The notes: generated by a model from the letters alone, not told the origin. A stretch of DNA of 64,000 nt from Acidobacteriaceae bacterium (GCA_025462735.1 JAOAPC010000022.1:1-64000); one strand, 5' to 3'; positions 1 to 8,498 are shown, counted from the stretch's first letter. Numbers and translations: made by a program.

Positions 1-2
1 TC

Positions 3-323
3 TTAAGCTGCCCGGCGAATCTCAATGGGAACTGCCGATGTCAGGCTGTGGATCGCGAGCGCAAACATTATGTAAGACCAGCCGCGCAGAATTAATGAGA
101 CGCCAACCGCCAAGCCCAAAAACCATAACGCGGAAACCGGCCACTGTGCCCAAAGCAGGATGCCCAAGCCCAGGGTAATCGCCCCATCAAATACCGCCCA
201 ACCCCAACCTGGAAATTTCAGTCTTATCGCTGTGATCAGTCGAAAAAGACCGATGACCGCTTCGCAGCCCAAGCCGGCTATTACTTGGATCAGCTGCGCG
301 ATTCTGATTCGGATAGTAGCCAA
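3..323 (-). CDS. HdeD-like (DUF308) membrane protein, probably truncated
   Basis: The 106 residues form three or four hydrophobic helices with the spacing of the HdeD/DUF308 family of inner-membrane proteins, linked in enterobacteria to acid resistance. A GxGWAVFDG-type turn precedes a helix containing LGLGILLWAQWP, which matches the third and fourth helices of the family. Family members are usually about 180-200 residues, so this looks like the C-terminal two thirds. The frame stays open upstream to about position 410, with an LRGELSF stretch that fits the family N-terminus but no ATG; the listed start is TTG. It may be a decayed gene or have an unusual start. The family call is moderate and the function is not established here. 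Confidence 0.55.
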   Translation of the reverse strand: MATIRIRIAQLIQVIAGLGCEAVIGLFRLITAIRLKFPGWGWAVFDGAITLGLGILLWAQWPVSALWFLGLAVGVSLILRGWSYIMFALAIHSLTSAVPIEIRRAA

Positions 324-461
324 GACAGCAGTCGGGCCACAATTATTCAGGAGAATGAACGAGAGTTCCCCCCGGAGTGTGTAGGCCGAAGCCCGATCTA
401 AGTCTTAGCCCGGGCCCTGTCGGCCTGTTTCGCTGAGTTACGACTAAAGCCGCACTACAGA

Positions 462-854
462 GTGGGTCGGGGAGGGGATGCTGGTCTAGACGTGCCGTTC
501 CGATCAGCTCTCACTCTCATGACCAATTGTATTGAGAGTTTCTCCTCGCTACATTTGTTCGCAGCCGAGCACTCTTGGAGCATGCGCTGGATGTTTCTGA
601 AATACGAGGAGCCCCAACACGCAGAAACAACGGATACTGCGTCAAACTTCGGGACCGCCGGGTCTCATTCGAGCCGCGTCGACCCGTTGTATTTGTTCGC
701 TCGAAGTGTACAGTGGCGGCACGCATGCCACGACGACGCGCTCAGGGAGTTGTCTCGTGCTCAAACGTCGCCCGATCCAACTACCAGATGCATTGCGAAG
801 TCACTTTTGACAAGGCGGGGATTCGAAGACACTAACGGTCACTATCAGGAGTAG
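462..854 (+). CDS. Small hypothetical protein ahead of a histidine kinase
   Basis: I do not recognise this protein. The C-terminal half (DPLYLFARSVQW, then ELSRAQTSPDPTTR) reads like a soluble helical protein with a short repeat-like pattern. The N-terminal half is less convincing, and an internal ATG near 520 may be the true start. Its stop lies 5 bp before the histidine kinase start, and the kinase's AGGAG ribosome site overlaps the end of this frame, so the two would be cotranscribed. No signal peptide or membrane segment is visible. Confidence 0.4.
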   Translation: MGRGGDAGLDVPFRSALTLMTNCIESFSSLHLFAAEHSWSMRWMFLKYEEPQHAETTDTASNFGTAGSHSSRVDPLYLFARSVQWRHACHDDALRELSRAQTSPDPTTRCIAKSLLTRRGFEDTNGHYQE

Positions 855-859
855 TCAAA

Positions 860-1657
860 ATGTGTTCTGCCGCCACTCACAACGTTAAGTCGATCCAAGC
901 TGCTGCTTCTCCGGAAGAACTCAAATCTCTAATACGACGACGTACCCAAACGGTGCGCAGTTTATGCGCGCGACTTCTTCGCGTTCAGGATGAAGAGCGC
1001 CGGCGCCTCGCGCGGGAATTGCATGACAGCACCGGTCAAACGCTGACCGCGCTCAAACTGCAATTAGCAAGTCTTCAAGAGGGGGTAAGAGTCGGGCGGA
1101 CAGATCCGGCGGATTTTGCGCAGGTCAACGCACTGGCTGATCAGGCACTTCGCGATATCCGAACCACTTCATATTTGTTATTCCCGCCCTTGCTGGATGA
1201 GAGGGGGTTTTGTTCCGCCGCGGAGTGGTATGTCGACGGCTTTTCCAAGAGAAGCAACATCCAAGTTAGGCTACATCTCGCCTCGATCGGTCGCTTACCT
1301 CGTCTGATCGAGACAGCTTTCTTCCGCGTTCTGCAAGAGAGCCTGGCAAATATTTACAGGCACTCCGCTAGTCGGGTTGCAGATGTTCGACTCACTGAAA
1401 CTGCGGGCATCGTCGTCCTCGATATTCAGGACTACGGCTGCGGCATACCTGCTGCTCTGCTCGACCAGTTCACACGGGCAGGGTCTGGGGCCGGCGTTGG
1501 ATTAGCAGGAATGCGAGAGCGAATGGAGGATTTCGGGGGGCGACTCGACATTATCTCGGGGCCTTCGGGCACACGCATCCGAGCCAGCGTTCGGATACAG
1601 AACGTCTCGTCAGGTTCTAACCAGAGTTCAGGGTTCAAACACGCAGTTGCGGCTTAG
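860..1657 (+). CDS. NarL-type sensor histidine kinase (HisKA_3)
   Basis: This is a cytoplasmic histidine kinase of the NarX/UhpB type. A dimerisation domain carries the H-box RRRLARELHDSTGQ with the phospho-acceptor His at residue 55. The ATPase domain follows, with an N-box (RVLQESLANIYRHS), a G1 box (DYGCGIP) and a G2 box (GVGLAGMRERM). At 265 residues it has no recognisable input domain and no membrane segment, so it probably senses through a partner or through the short N-terminal coil. An AGGAG site precedes the ATG. No response regulator is adjacent, so it is an orphan; LuxR-type regulators are the usual partners of this class. Confidence 0.9.
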   Translation: MCSAATHNVKSIQAAASPEELKSLIRRRTQTVRSLCARLLRVQDEERRRLARELHDSTGQTLTALKLQLASLQEGVRVGRTDPADFAQVNALADQALRDIRTTSYLLFPPLLDERGFCSAAEWYVDGFSKRSNIQVRLHLASIGRLPRLIETAFFRVLQESLANIYRHSASRVADVRLTETAGIVVLDIQDYGCGIPAALLDQFTRAGSGAGVGLAGMRERMEDFGGRLDIISGPSGTRIRASVRIQNVSSGSNQSSGFKHAVAA

Positions 1658-1815
1658 CTCGTGCAAATGGACGCGCCGGCCTAGTTGTTTACCTTTACGG
1701 CGAAGGATGTAGTGCTGGTTCGTTCCAATGAAGAATTGTTCGGGTCGGAAGAGATCAATAGTCTGAACCCGGCAAATCAACGAAGCACTCGTTAAGTGCG
1801 ATAAGCAGTGGGTAT

Positions 1816-2163
1816 ATGAAGATTGTTTTATCTGTTTTGCTGGCGATGGCGCTCTCAACGGCTGCACTGGCCCAATCCCCAGACCAGAGCGGCAGCCAGG
1901 GCCAGAGCGGAAGCCAGCCTCAAGGGAGTCAAAGCCAGGGTGGCCAGATGCAGAGTGGGAGTAGCAATAGCTCTGCCCAGAACATGTCTGGAACTGTGAG
2001 CCACAGCGGAACCAATTTCACCAACGACAAGAACAGCCACAAGTACAAAGTTGACAACCCCGAGACACTCAAGGGACGGGAGGACCAGCATGTTGCTCTC
2101 GTCGTCCAAGTCGATCCGGATAACAACGTAATTCACGTAGTCCAGATTGAACCGCCGAAATAA
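1816..2163 (+). CDS. Secreted DUF5818-like small protein
   Basis: The protein starts with a clear signal peptide ending ALSTAALAQS. A Gln/Ser/Gly-rich low-complexity linker of about 45 residues follows. The C-terminal 50 residues (SGTVSHSGTNFTNDK, YKVDNPETLKGREDQHVALVVQVD) have the pattern I associate with DUF5818, a small beta-rich domain common in Acidobacteriota exported proteins. Its role is unknown. A good hairpin terminator follows about 80 bp downstream, so it is probably a single-gene transcript. The exact DUF number is from memory and less certain than the secreted nature. Confidence 0.75.
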   Translation: MKIVLSVLLAMALSTAALAQSPDQSGSQGQSGSQPQGSQSQGGQMQSGSSNSSAQNMSGTVSHSGTNFTNDKNSHKYKVDNPETLKGREDQHVALVVQVDPDNNVIHVVQIEPPK

Positions 2164-2241
2164 CGGTAGCTAGCGAGGATTGCATCCAGGCCCAAAAGTT
2201 TCGATGACTGCTGATCTTGGCAAGCTACTCCTCTCCTGTGG

Positions 2242-2274
2242 AGCGCTCCTACTTGTCCTAGGGGCGCTTTTTTT
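2242..2274 (+). terminator. Rho-independent terminator after the DUF5818-like gene
   Basis: A 10-bp stem (AGCGCTCCTA against TAGGGGCGCT, one G-T pair) with a 7-base loop is followed by a run of seven T. It lies downstream of the gene ending at 2163 and is oriented to end its transcript. Confidence 0.85.
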
Positions 2275-2315
2275 GCGATTCACGGGATGCAACGCCATCG
2301 AAATAAACGAATGCG

Positions 2316-3818
2316 CTAGCTTGCGGCTTTTTCATCTAGCACATTGGCCGCGGGCAATGTGAACTCAAAGATCGTTCCGTGGGAAGGACTGCGTCTGGTT
2401 GACAAATGGCCGCCGTGGTTTTCCACAATCGAGCGGCTAATCGAAAGTCCCATGCCCAGGCCTTTGGACTTTGTCGTATAGAAAGGTTCGAAGACGTGTT
2501 TAGCCTGGATGGCATCCAGGCCTGGGCCGGAGTCTTCGACCTGGACCACCACGCGGTCACCAATGTTCTCCGTTTTGATGAGCAAATCTCGGGGCGCATT
2601 CGTACCGCTCATCGCTTCGATCGCATTCACCACCAAATTTAAAAGTACCTGCTGCAATTGAACCCGATCGCCTCGCACGTAAGTTGTCCCTGGGGCGAAT
2701 TCGGTCTTGACAGTTACACCCGCTTTGGTGAGCTCGCTGGCGACCAGGGACAATACCTGACCGACAACTTCGTTTGCGTCTACCAAGGCCCTCTCGGGAG
2801 TGACCTTTTTCAGCATAGCGCGAATGCGGGCGATTATCTCGCTGGCACGGTTGGCTTCCCGTAGGACGTTTGACAGCGCCTGCCGCGCTTCCACTAGTTT
2901 CGGCGGTTCCATACTGAGCCACTGCAAAGAGGCGCTCGCGTTCAGTGTGATCGCCGAAAGAGGCTGATTCACTTCGTGCGCGATGGAGGCGGCCAATTCT
3001 CCCAGCATCCCGACCCGTCCCAAATGGGCAACTTCCACTTGGGCTTGGGAGAGAGCTAGTTCGAGCTTCCGCTCCTCGAATCGCCGGTCTACTTCACATG
3101 ACAGCACAGCCAGGCCAAGAACGAGAAGGGTTACGGTGCTAATTCCGAGCGCGCCGAAGGATGAAACACTTATCGTATGAGAAAGAACAGGACTTGAAGG
3201 GAAAGGTAGAAAAGTCACCGCCTTCATGCCCGTGTAGTGCATTCCGGTAATGGCAGCTCCCATTACTGCCGCGCCGCCCAGCTTTCGCCAAACCATGCCT
3301 TTGGGTTCATCGCGGAACAAGAAGCCCAGCCACAAGGCAGCAAAAGAAAATCCAATCGTAAGCAACACCGAAGGGATCATCCTATGCATGTTGAAATGGG
3401 AAACGCCTGAGAAGCGCAGTGCCCTCATTCCGGTGTGATGAAGGCCGGCCATGCCAATCCCCAGGACGATGCTGCCGAGTAGAGCGTAGATCCGGCCCAT
3501 GCGCCGACGGCTTACCAGCATTAGGGCATACGCCGAACATAACATTCCGACCAGGAGCGAAAGCAGGACCGTCGGCCAGTGGTAACTGACCGCCATGGGC
3601 AATCGGAAAGCGAACATCCCGGTGTAGTGCATGGCCCAAATGCCAATTCCCAATGAGATAGTTCCGCCGAGTAACCAGATCAGTTGAAGCCGCCCGCGGG
3701 CAACTGTTACGCGTCCGGCAAGATCGAGGGCAGCATAGGACGCCGACACCGCGATCACCACTGAGAGCGCAACTTGAAGTGCGTCATAGGAACTCGTCAT
3801 TGGCAGATTTGCTTGCAT
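2316..3818 (-). CDS. MHYT-domain sensor histidine kinase
   Basis: The N-terminal 230 residues hold seven hydrophobic helices with three MHYT-type motifs (WAMHYTGM, MAGLHHTGM, ITGMHYTGM), an integral membrane sensor proposed to bind metal and sense a diatomic gas. The H-box ASIAHEVNQPLSAI lies near residue 285. An ATPase domain follows with N-box NLVVNAIEAM, G1 VEDSGPGL and G2 GLGMGLSISRSIV. The kinase half resembles the FixL/NtrB-like class that uses the EVNQPL H-box. No receiver or response regulator gene is adjacent. Its start overlaps the stop of a possible 76-aa frame (TGATG), suggesting translational coupling if that frame is real. Confidence 0.93.
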   Translation of the reverse strand: MQANLPMTSSYDALQVALSVVIAVSASYAALDLAGRVTVARGRLQLIWLLGGTISLGIGIWAMHYTGMFAFRLPMAVSYHWPTVLLSLLVGMLCSAYALMLVSRRRMGRIYALLGSIVLGIGMAGLHHTGMRALRFSGVSHFNMHRMIPSVLLTIGFSFAALWLGFLFRDEPKGMVWRKLGGAAVMGAAITGMHYTGMKAVTFLPFPSSPVLSHTISVSSFGALGISTVTLLVLGLAVLSCEVDRRFEERKLELALSQAQVEVAHLGRVGMLGELAASIAHEVNQPLSAITLNASASLQWLSMEPPKLVEARQALSNVLREANRASEIIARIRAMLKKVTPERALVDANEVVGQVLSLVASELTKAGVTVKTEFAPGTTYVRGDRVQLQQVLLNLVVNAIEAMSGTNAPRDLLIKTENIGDRVVVQVEDSGPGLDAIQAKHVFEPFYTTKSKGLGMGLSISRSIVENHGGHLSTRRSPSHGTIFEFTLPAANVLDEKAAS

Positions 3819-4048
3819 CAGCCTTCATTTCCCCAAGGTTCCCGCGCAGCCACGCAGTCGGGTTTTGGACATTCGTAAATAGTATTCGCAGAATGTGCGC
3901 AGGCTTCTTCTACTGAAGTCGTAAGCATCCCCTCGTCTTGAGCGGCATGCACGCCTATGACATGAACCGGAAACATGTTTAGGAGCAAGTACGGAATTTC
4001 GGTTTCACCGAACGAGGAATTGTTACCCGCAGCTGCGGTCCGTAGCAT
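3818..4048 (-). CDS. Possible small ORF coupled to the MHYT kinase
   Basis: This 76-residue frame ends in a TGATG overlap with the MHYT kinase start. I do not recognise it. The sequence has a short run PVHVIGVHAAQDEG and three cysteines, with no signal peptide or membrane helix. The overlap is the only argument for it, and its composition is not clearly coding. Confidence 0.28.
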   Translation of the reverse strand: MLRTAAAGNNSSFGETEIPYLLLNMFPVHVIGVHAAQDEGMLTTSVEEACAHSANTIYECPKPDCVAAREPWGNEG

Positions 4049-4702
4049 CGCAGTGGAGCCGACACGAGGCGAAAGGATAGGAGTTTAGACCCCGCGTTCG
4101 CGACGATTTCCTTGGAGGAGTCCGCAGCGGCGTCAATGGTGCGCCTACGTTTTTCATAAATTCCGTGAGGCACGACGGCTCGTATAACTTCGAAGACCTC
4201 GTTTCGGCTATTGACGCGCGCCTTGACCAGTCAAGGCAGGCAGCATGACCAATCCCAATCTTCTGAGCACACCTATGGCAGAAAAAATGGAATCAGGAAG
4301 CGTTTGCATGGCTTGTGGAAATAACAAATACGGCCAGTGCGAAGCAATGCGGACATTGTGGCCGGGATCGTGACCTGAGTGAAGAACCTACCGATCAAGC
4401 ACTTGTCGATGATGATCCGGGCCTGCTGCACGCGGATCCAAGCAATCGCATTGATTTGGACCGGTTCGCCCGTTTGGATGAGGCGGAACTGGCCTGCGCC
4501 AGGTCTTCCTGCGAACATTATTCTCTGGGTGAATTCTGACGATGCAAAACTGGCCTGGGCGTTGCTGGCGGACGCCGAGCGAGAAGCAGCATCTCGTGGA
4601 AACCACAGCAGTGGGGCCCGAAGAAGAACTGCTGCGCGTAAGCGACCGCGGCCTTTTTATCAGTGGTCAGTGTGAATGTCGGAAGTGGCGTTCGGTCAGA
4701 CC
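4049..4702. other. Gene-poor stretch
   Basis: Several short overlapping frames exist on both strands (4273-4518, 4315-4539, 4379-4675), but none has a ribosome site, a recognisable motif or convincing composition. A short Cys-containing frame starts near 4275 and stops after about 32 codons. I see no RNA gene or strong hairpin. Confidence 0.5.
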
Positions 4703-5371
4703 TTAAACCAAAGACATCGAAGACAGCCATTCGGCGTAGGCTGCACTACTCTCGTCGTGCATGCCGAAAAACTTTATTCCAAATACCGGTCCGCGTGACC
4801 AGCAGATAAGTGCTACCGCAGTCACAATCGTTCCTTTTGTATTTGGAAGGGTGAAGCGAATCGTAACCGAGCCGTGTAGATGTGCCCGATCCAACAACCG
4901 CAGTGCCAAGCCACCATCACTTACGTTTAGGATTTGCGCGGAAATAACTGTGCCGTCACGGCGAATCACCTCGGCATCAATCGCAAGCTCATAGCGAAAA
5001 TACCGGCGGTGTTCCGTCTCCATTTTGCGGAGTGAGGACTGAAAATAGGTGCCTAGGCGGCCGGCATCGAGCGGTTTTTCTAACACGAAATTCGATCCCA
5101 GTTCCATGGCTGTCGCAACGGCTGTCTTGTTCACAATTGTGAAGATCACAGACTTGCGATTCGATCGGCTGCCGCGTGCGGCGACGATCAGTTCCGACCC
5201 GCGCTCAATTCCGTCGCAATCGATGATGAACCCGTCAAAGTGACTTCTGCCGATAAGCTCGAGTGCGTTGATGCTGTCTTCGCAGACACGGAGCTCAACC
5301 CCGTCAAACACCTCTGCGACCGGCTTTTGCACCTCCGAATCGCGGCTCACCAGTAGGCTATTTAGGCGCAC
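4703..5371 (-). CDS. Receiver-like plus PilZ domain protein
   Basis: The first 115 residues resemble a CheY fold: a first strand MRLNSLLVSRD, a possible phospho-acceptor region HFDGFIIDCDG, and a final strand with the Lys of NFVLEKPLDAGRL. The acidic pocket after strand 1 is reduced to one Asp, so phosphorylation is uncertain. The C-terminal 100 residues are a PilZ domain, with the arginine motif RRYFRYELAIDAEV and NVSDGGLAL, where the canonical DxSxxG Asp is Asn. PilZ domains bind cyclic di-GMP. The likely role is coupling the second messenger to an output such as motility or surface properties; the target is not evident. Confidence 0.85.
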   Translation of the reverse strand: MRLNSLLVSRDSEVQKPVAEVFDGVELRVCEDSINALELIGRSHFDGFIIDCDGIERGSELIVAARGSRSNRKSVIFTIVNKTAVATAMELGSNFVLEKPLDAGRLGTYFQSSLRKMETEHRRYFRYELAIDAEVIRRDGTVISAQILNVSDGGLALRLLDRAHLHGSVTIRFTLPNTKGTIVTAVALICWSRGPVFGIKFFGMHDESSAAYAEWLSSMSLV

Positions 5372-5460
5372 ATTGAAATGCTAGACCCCTACGTTCTTCA
5401 GCGGTAGTAACTACGGTAACGGACTCGTGTTCTGTTCGGAATCGTACAAATCGAGTAAGG

Positions 5461-5776
5461 TTCACAGCGAAAACGTGCAATGGCGAAGCGGCGAATCGGC
5501 TTCCTTACGCACAACCATGACCAGATTCATTTATTACTGACTGATGTTAGTTATGCCCGGAATCAGTGGCCGCCAGTTAGCTGAGAGCGCTTCCATATTG
5601 TGTAATATGAAAGTCCTCTACATATCTGGCTACACCGCTGATCTGATCGCGCAGCACGGAATCCTCGAACCGCAATTGTGCTACTCGAAACGCCATTTAC
5701 CAAAGAAGCGTTGCTGAGCAAGATTCGGAAGGTTCTGGACACGGAGCGTCCAGTTCGCGCTGCTGCAGCGCCATAA
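5461..5776 (+). pseudogene. Decayed receiver domain of a hybrid histidine kinase
   Basis: Three reading frames joined in order spell a receiver domain. Frame one gives FTAKTCNGEAANRL. A shift near 5512 gives HDQIHLLLTDV. A shift near 5549 gives VMPGISGRQLAES and KVLYISGYTADLIAQHG. A last shift near 5690 gives VLLETPFTKEALLSKIRKVLD, ending at TAA. These match the usual LLLTDVVMPG, SGYT and KPF segments of receivers at the C-terminus of hybrid kinases; the conserved Lys of KPF is Thr here. At least three frameshifts make it non-functional. No kinase half is visible upstream. Confidence 0.8.
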
Positions 5777-6054
5777 CTCTAAATTCGCGGTAATAGACGA
5801 TCAACACTGGAAAACACATTCGCACTAAAAACCCGATACCCCAGCGTTAACTTCCAGCGCCCGGGCATCGCACTACGCTTGCCTGTAGCAACTGAATCCT
5901 AAAATATGCCACCTGCTCGTTCAATTCCCAAGAAGTCCGAACCGTTGCTACAACTTCGGGATTATGATTCTCGCCTTTCAGTTGTAACCGTGTTCCGTTA
6001 AGCCGCACTGAGAGGCGAAACTATATTCCGTGTCCTGAAGGTACACACTGAGTC
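5777..6054. other. Intergenic stretch between two pseudogenes
   Basis: Only short frames are present. I see no recognisable gene, hairpin or RNA, and it sits between the receiver remnant and the BON remnant, so it is probably decaying sequence. Confidence 0.4.
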
Positions 6055-6300
6055 GTGAAGAATGTCGCCGAAGTGAAATGGGATGCTCGACTTCAACCGA
6101 ACGAGATCGGCGTATCCGTAAAAGACGGATCGTGACGCTTACAGGTTGGGTTGACTCCTATCTTAAAAACTGAACCGTCGAAGATGTTGCTCATCGAGTG
6201 GATGAAGTAAAGGGCGAGCAACCTTGTCGTCTTTGACCTCGATGGAAGGGCTGCCAAAAGAATCTGTTGCAAAATAGTTAATATCCCGCCAGATGAGGTC
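6055..6300 (+). pseudogene. Decayed BON-domain protein
   Basis: From a GTG, the frame reads NVAEVKWDARLQPNEIGVSV then KDG. A single missing base at about 6130 moves the rest, VTLTGWVDSYLKN, to another frame. The pattern (WDPRV...EIGVxVKDGxVTLTGxVDSY) is that of the first BON domain of periplasmic or stress-associated BON proteins. After the stop, fragments such as VEDVAHRVDEVKG fit the end of the domain, and later frames contain scattered matches to a second BON unit. Several frameshifts and stops show the gene is dead. Confidence 0.75.
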
Positions 6301-6410
6301 CCAAGGTCGCCGATCGAGTGAAGGCGCGTGTGTTGCAGGCGGTTGAGGCAGAACGCGGCACCAGCGAAAGAAAAGCATCCTGAATAACCAGGTTTTCCAT
6401 GCAGTTTGTG

Positions 6411-7571
6411 TTACGCGGTCCGTAGCAGATCGTTGCTCTCGTCCAGCGGAGAGATAAAGAGATGCGACTTGTCAGAATCATTGATGCGGCTTCCACCAGC
6501 CTCCATCATCTCCCAGAAATCGATGCCATAAATAATGCAGAGACTCATGATTTTCGCAATGTGCCTTGGTAGCTTGTTCATTGCTTCGTAGTCCGACAAC
6601 AGACCCAGCGGTATAGAGTAGTCGCGATTTCGGAGCAGCTGTGCAACTCGAATTGTCATCTGGTGAGCTGCGCGAAGAGTCAAGCCAGTACGCGCCCGGG
6701 ACAGACGCAGCAGCCTTGAAAAATTCGTCCCGTTCCCAGCATGCGGTGGCATTGTGAGGAGCTCGGATTTTTTCGGAATGTACATGGGATCAAATGGGTT
6801 CGATTGGCGAGGGCGAAGTTCAAGATCAACCAAGCCCAGGATTCGTGCTTCCCGCGAGAGCCGTAGCGGCCAGGCTGACAACGGAGGACGGTTCGGCAGC
6901 AAGACGATATGCTCATTGTCGACTCGCTTGACATGACAGCAGGCAAGGCCGCCGGGATGTTCTACCAGCCACAGCAAGTCGTCGGCGTACGACCCATCGA
7001 GAACATGCGGCGAATAACATCGGTCTGCACGCACGACGCTGCCGGGCAAGATTTTAGGGTACAGGACGGCATCACGGCTGCCTATTTTGGCAAAAAAATA
7101 ACGTCGGTTCGATTGCTCCGGTCTTGAGCGCCAAGGAATAAGCGAGGAATCGCACTCGAGAACAGCGTCGATCGGCGTGACGATGGCAGTGCGTTCGGTG
7201 TGTACCGCCAGCTGTAGGGACAGAATCAGCTTTAGGTCAAATCCACACACATTCATCCAGTCGGCAAACCGGTAGCCCGTAACCTGGCTAAGCGCCACGA
7301 TCTGACAGATGTGTGGCGTAATCCCATTCTTTTGTTTATAAAGGAAGGTGGGCGGAACGAAGTATGGGGTCTTCTTCCCATAGCGCTTGCAGGTCAGAGC
7401 CGAGACCTGACGCATGGTCAATCCGGCTTGCCTCAATATCTGCTTGAGTTGCGCTGCGCGGGCGTATTTGTCGTATTTCGGTGCGGCGTTCGGTGAACAG
7501 CCTGCCAAGTAAAACGCAGATTTCTCAAGGGACCCACGCGCCAGAGTACTCGCCGCTGCGCAGGTGCTCAT
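6411..7571 (-). CDS. Double-HTH regulator with an S24-like central domain
   Basis: This 386-residue protein appears to have three parts. An N-terminal XRE-like helix-turn-helix region lies at about 35-110 (LKQILRQAGLTMRQVSAL). A central beta-rich region at about 145-260 (SRDAVLYPKILPGSVVRADR, then LLWLVEHPGGLACCHVKRVD) has the shape of the LexA/CI C-terminal fold. A second HTH-like region at 285-360 is FSRLLRLSRARTGLTLRAAH followed by LSDYEAMNKLPRHIAKIMSL. The usual Ser-Lys dyad of S24 peptidases is not apparent, so it is probably a dimerisation or ligand module. It shares its layout with the regulator at 9930. I know no characterised member. Confidence 0.65.
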   Translation of the reverse strand: MSTCAAASTLARGSLEKSAFYLAGCSPNAAPKYDKYARAAQLKQILRQAGLTMRQVSALTCKRYGKKTPYFVPPTFLYKQKNGITPHICQIVALSQVTGYRFADWMNVCGFDLKLILSLQLAVHTERTAIVTPIDAVLECDSSLIPWRSRPEQSNRRYFFAKIGSRDAVLYPKILPGSVVRADRCYSPHVLDGSYADDLLWLVEHPGGLACCHVKRVDNEHIVLLPNRPPLSAWPLRLSREARILGLVDLELRPRQSNPFDPMYIPKKSELLTMPPHAGNGTNFSRLLRLSRARTGLTLRAAHQMTIRVAQLLRNRDYSIPLGLLSDYEAMNKLPRHIAKIMSLCIIYGIDFWEMMEAGGSRINDSDKSHLFISPLDESNDLLRTA

Positions 7572-7633
7572 CCATCAACGCGGGCCAACGACGGCGAAGC
7601 CGTTTCGGGGTGGGGACATTGGGCGGTGATGCT

Positions 7634-7846
7634 TCATGAACCTTTTTCTCCCTGGAGTTCATCGACGCAGTCGAGCATGTGCTGCACTTCGGGATCGCCG
7701 GCGTCGGCGTGTTGCAAAAGCAAATCTTTCGCTGCCGCAGGGCTCAGAGGCTTGAGACCTGGTGCAAGGTAAGGGGCGCCGACTTTCATCTCTTGGTCGG
7801 TCATCGGGTCGGCGGTCATCGATTTGTGCACATCGCTAGATTCCAT
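7634..7846 (-). CDS. Small acidic hypothetical protein
   Basis: The 70-residue product is soluble and acidic, with a C-terminal helix (AAAKDLLLQHADAGDPEVQHMLDCVDELQGEK). A GGAGATG ribosome site lies 8 bases before the ATG, which supports translation. I do not recognise the family. It follows the intergenic region holding the large dyad at 8129 and is transcribed away from it, towards the double-HTH regulator gene. Confidence 0.55.
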   Translation of the reverse strand: MESSDVHKSMTADPMTDQEMKVGAPYLAPGLKPLSPAAAKDLLLQHADAGDPEVQHMLDCVDELQGEKGS

Positions 7847-8330
7847 CCTGAATCATCTCCTCGATTTTCTCTAGTCATCAGAAAGTGACACTTGAGCGAA
7901 AAATTCCGCCCGGCGTATTGTGCTGGCACAGTCGATGAAACCCACCGGCTTACCTTGAATTCACTGGCAGCATACCGCTGGGGCGGCGAGGTTGCAGTGT
8001 TGGCGGATGCTCGTCGCTTTGCCGACGAACGTTAGGTTCTCAGCCATTCCGCTGCGATCCCGATAATCACTGGGGTTTGCGCTGTGTTGAGATTAGCTAC
8101 AAGCCGGCCAAGAAAGGTGTCCATGCTCATTCGTCGTAGGTATACCGACGACGAATCGACCGCGTTGAAGTGTTTCCAAGACGTTAGGCCCGCGTCACAC
8201 CTTCAGAACCATGGACGGCAGTCTCCTGCCCAATCGCGCGATTTTCGAACATGAGCCCGGCTCTCCCAAAAATACCCGTAGTGTCTCTGCAGTAGCAGAC
8301 AACTAACTAGCTCTTGAGGGGGACACTTTT
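7847..8330. other. Long regulatory-looking intergenic region
   Basis: No gene is visible in about 480 bases between the divergent 70-aa gene and the 37-aa peptide gene. It contains the 28-base dyad at 8129-8156 and a smaller hairpin TCGTCG-CTTTGC-CGACGA at 8011-8028 whose arms share the TCGTCG core. The length and dyads suggest a control region for one or both flanking genes. Confidence 0.5.
8129..8156. promoter_or_regulatory. 28-base dyad, candidate operator
   Basis: The arms ATTCGTCGT and ACGACGAAT flank a self-complementary centre GGTATACC; 13 of 14 base pairs match, the exception being A8138 opposite G8147. There is no T tract, so it is a poor terminator. A dyad of this size and symmetry is typical of a dimeric CI- or LexA-like repressor site. 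The nearby HTH/S24-like regulators are candidate binders, which is inference. Confidence 0.55.
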
Positions 8331-8444
8331 ATGAAAAAGATTGTGCGCTTGGTTGTCGTAGCCGTTCTATTGACTTGTGCGATGTCCACTGCTTCCTTAG
8401 CGGACGGTGGGGCGCCCATGCCCGGCTGCTCAGCTTGTAAATAG
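8331..8444 (+). CDS. 37-aa secreted cysteine peptide
   Basis: This short gene is below the ORF-track cutoff. A GAGGGGG ribosome site lies about 9 bases before the ATG. The product has a textbook signal peptide (MKKIVRL, a hydrophobic core VVVAVLLTCA, then STASLA) and a predicted 13-residue mature peptide DGGAPMPGCSACK with a CxxC pair. It is followed 54 bases later by a multi-helix membrane protein gene. I recall short precursors with an ADGG(x)P start after the signal peptide in other Acidobacteriota, but no function is known to me. It could be a signalling peptide, a metal or redox peptide, or a leaderless bacteriocin-like product. Confidence 0.7.
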   Translation: MKKIVRLVVVAVLLTCAMSTASLADGGAPMPGCSACK

Positions 8445-8498
8445 ATTTAGCTGATTCTTGTGGGCCGGCTGGTTTGCGAGTACTCTGACAGTCGGCCC

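Noticed and set aside
4379-4675. 98-aa frame in the 4.0-4.7 kb gap
   Set aside because: No ribosome site, no motif, and competing frames of similar length on both strands.
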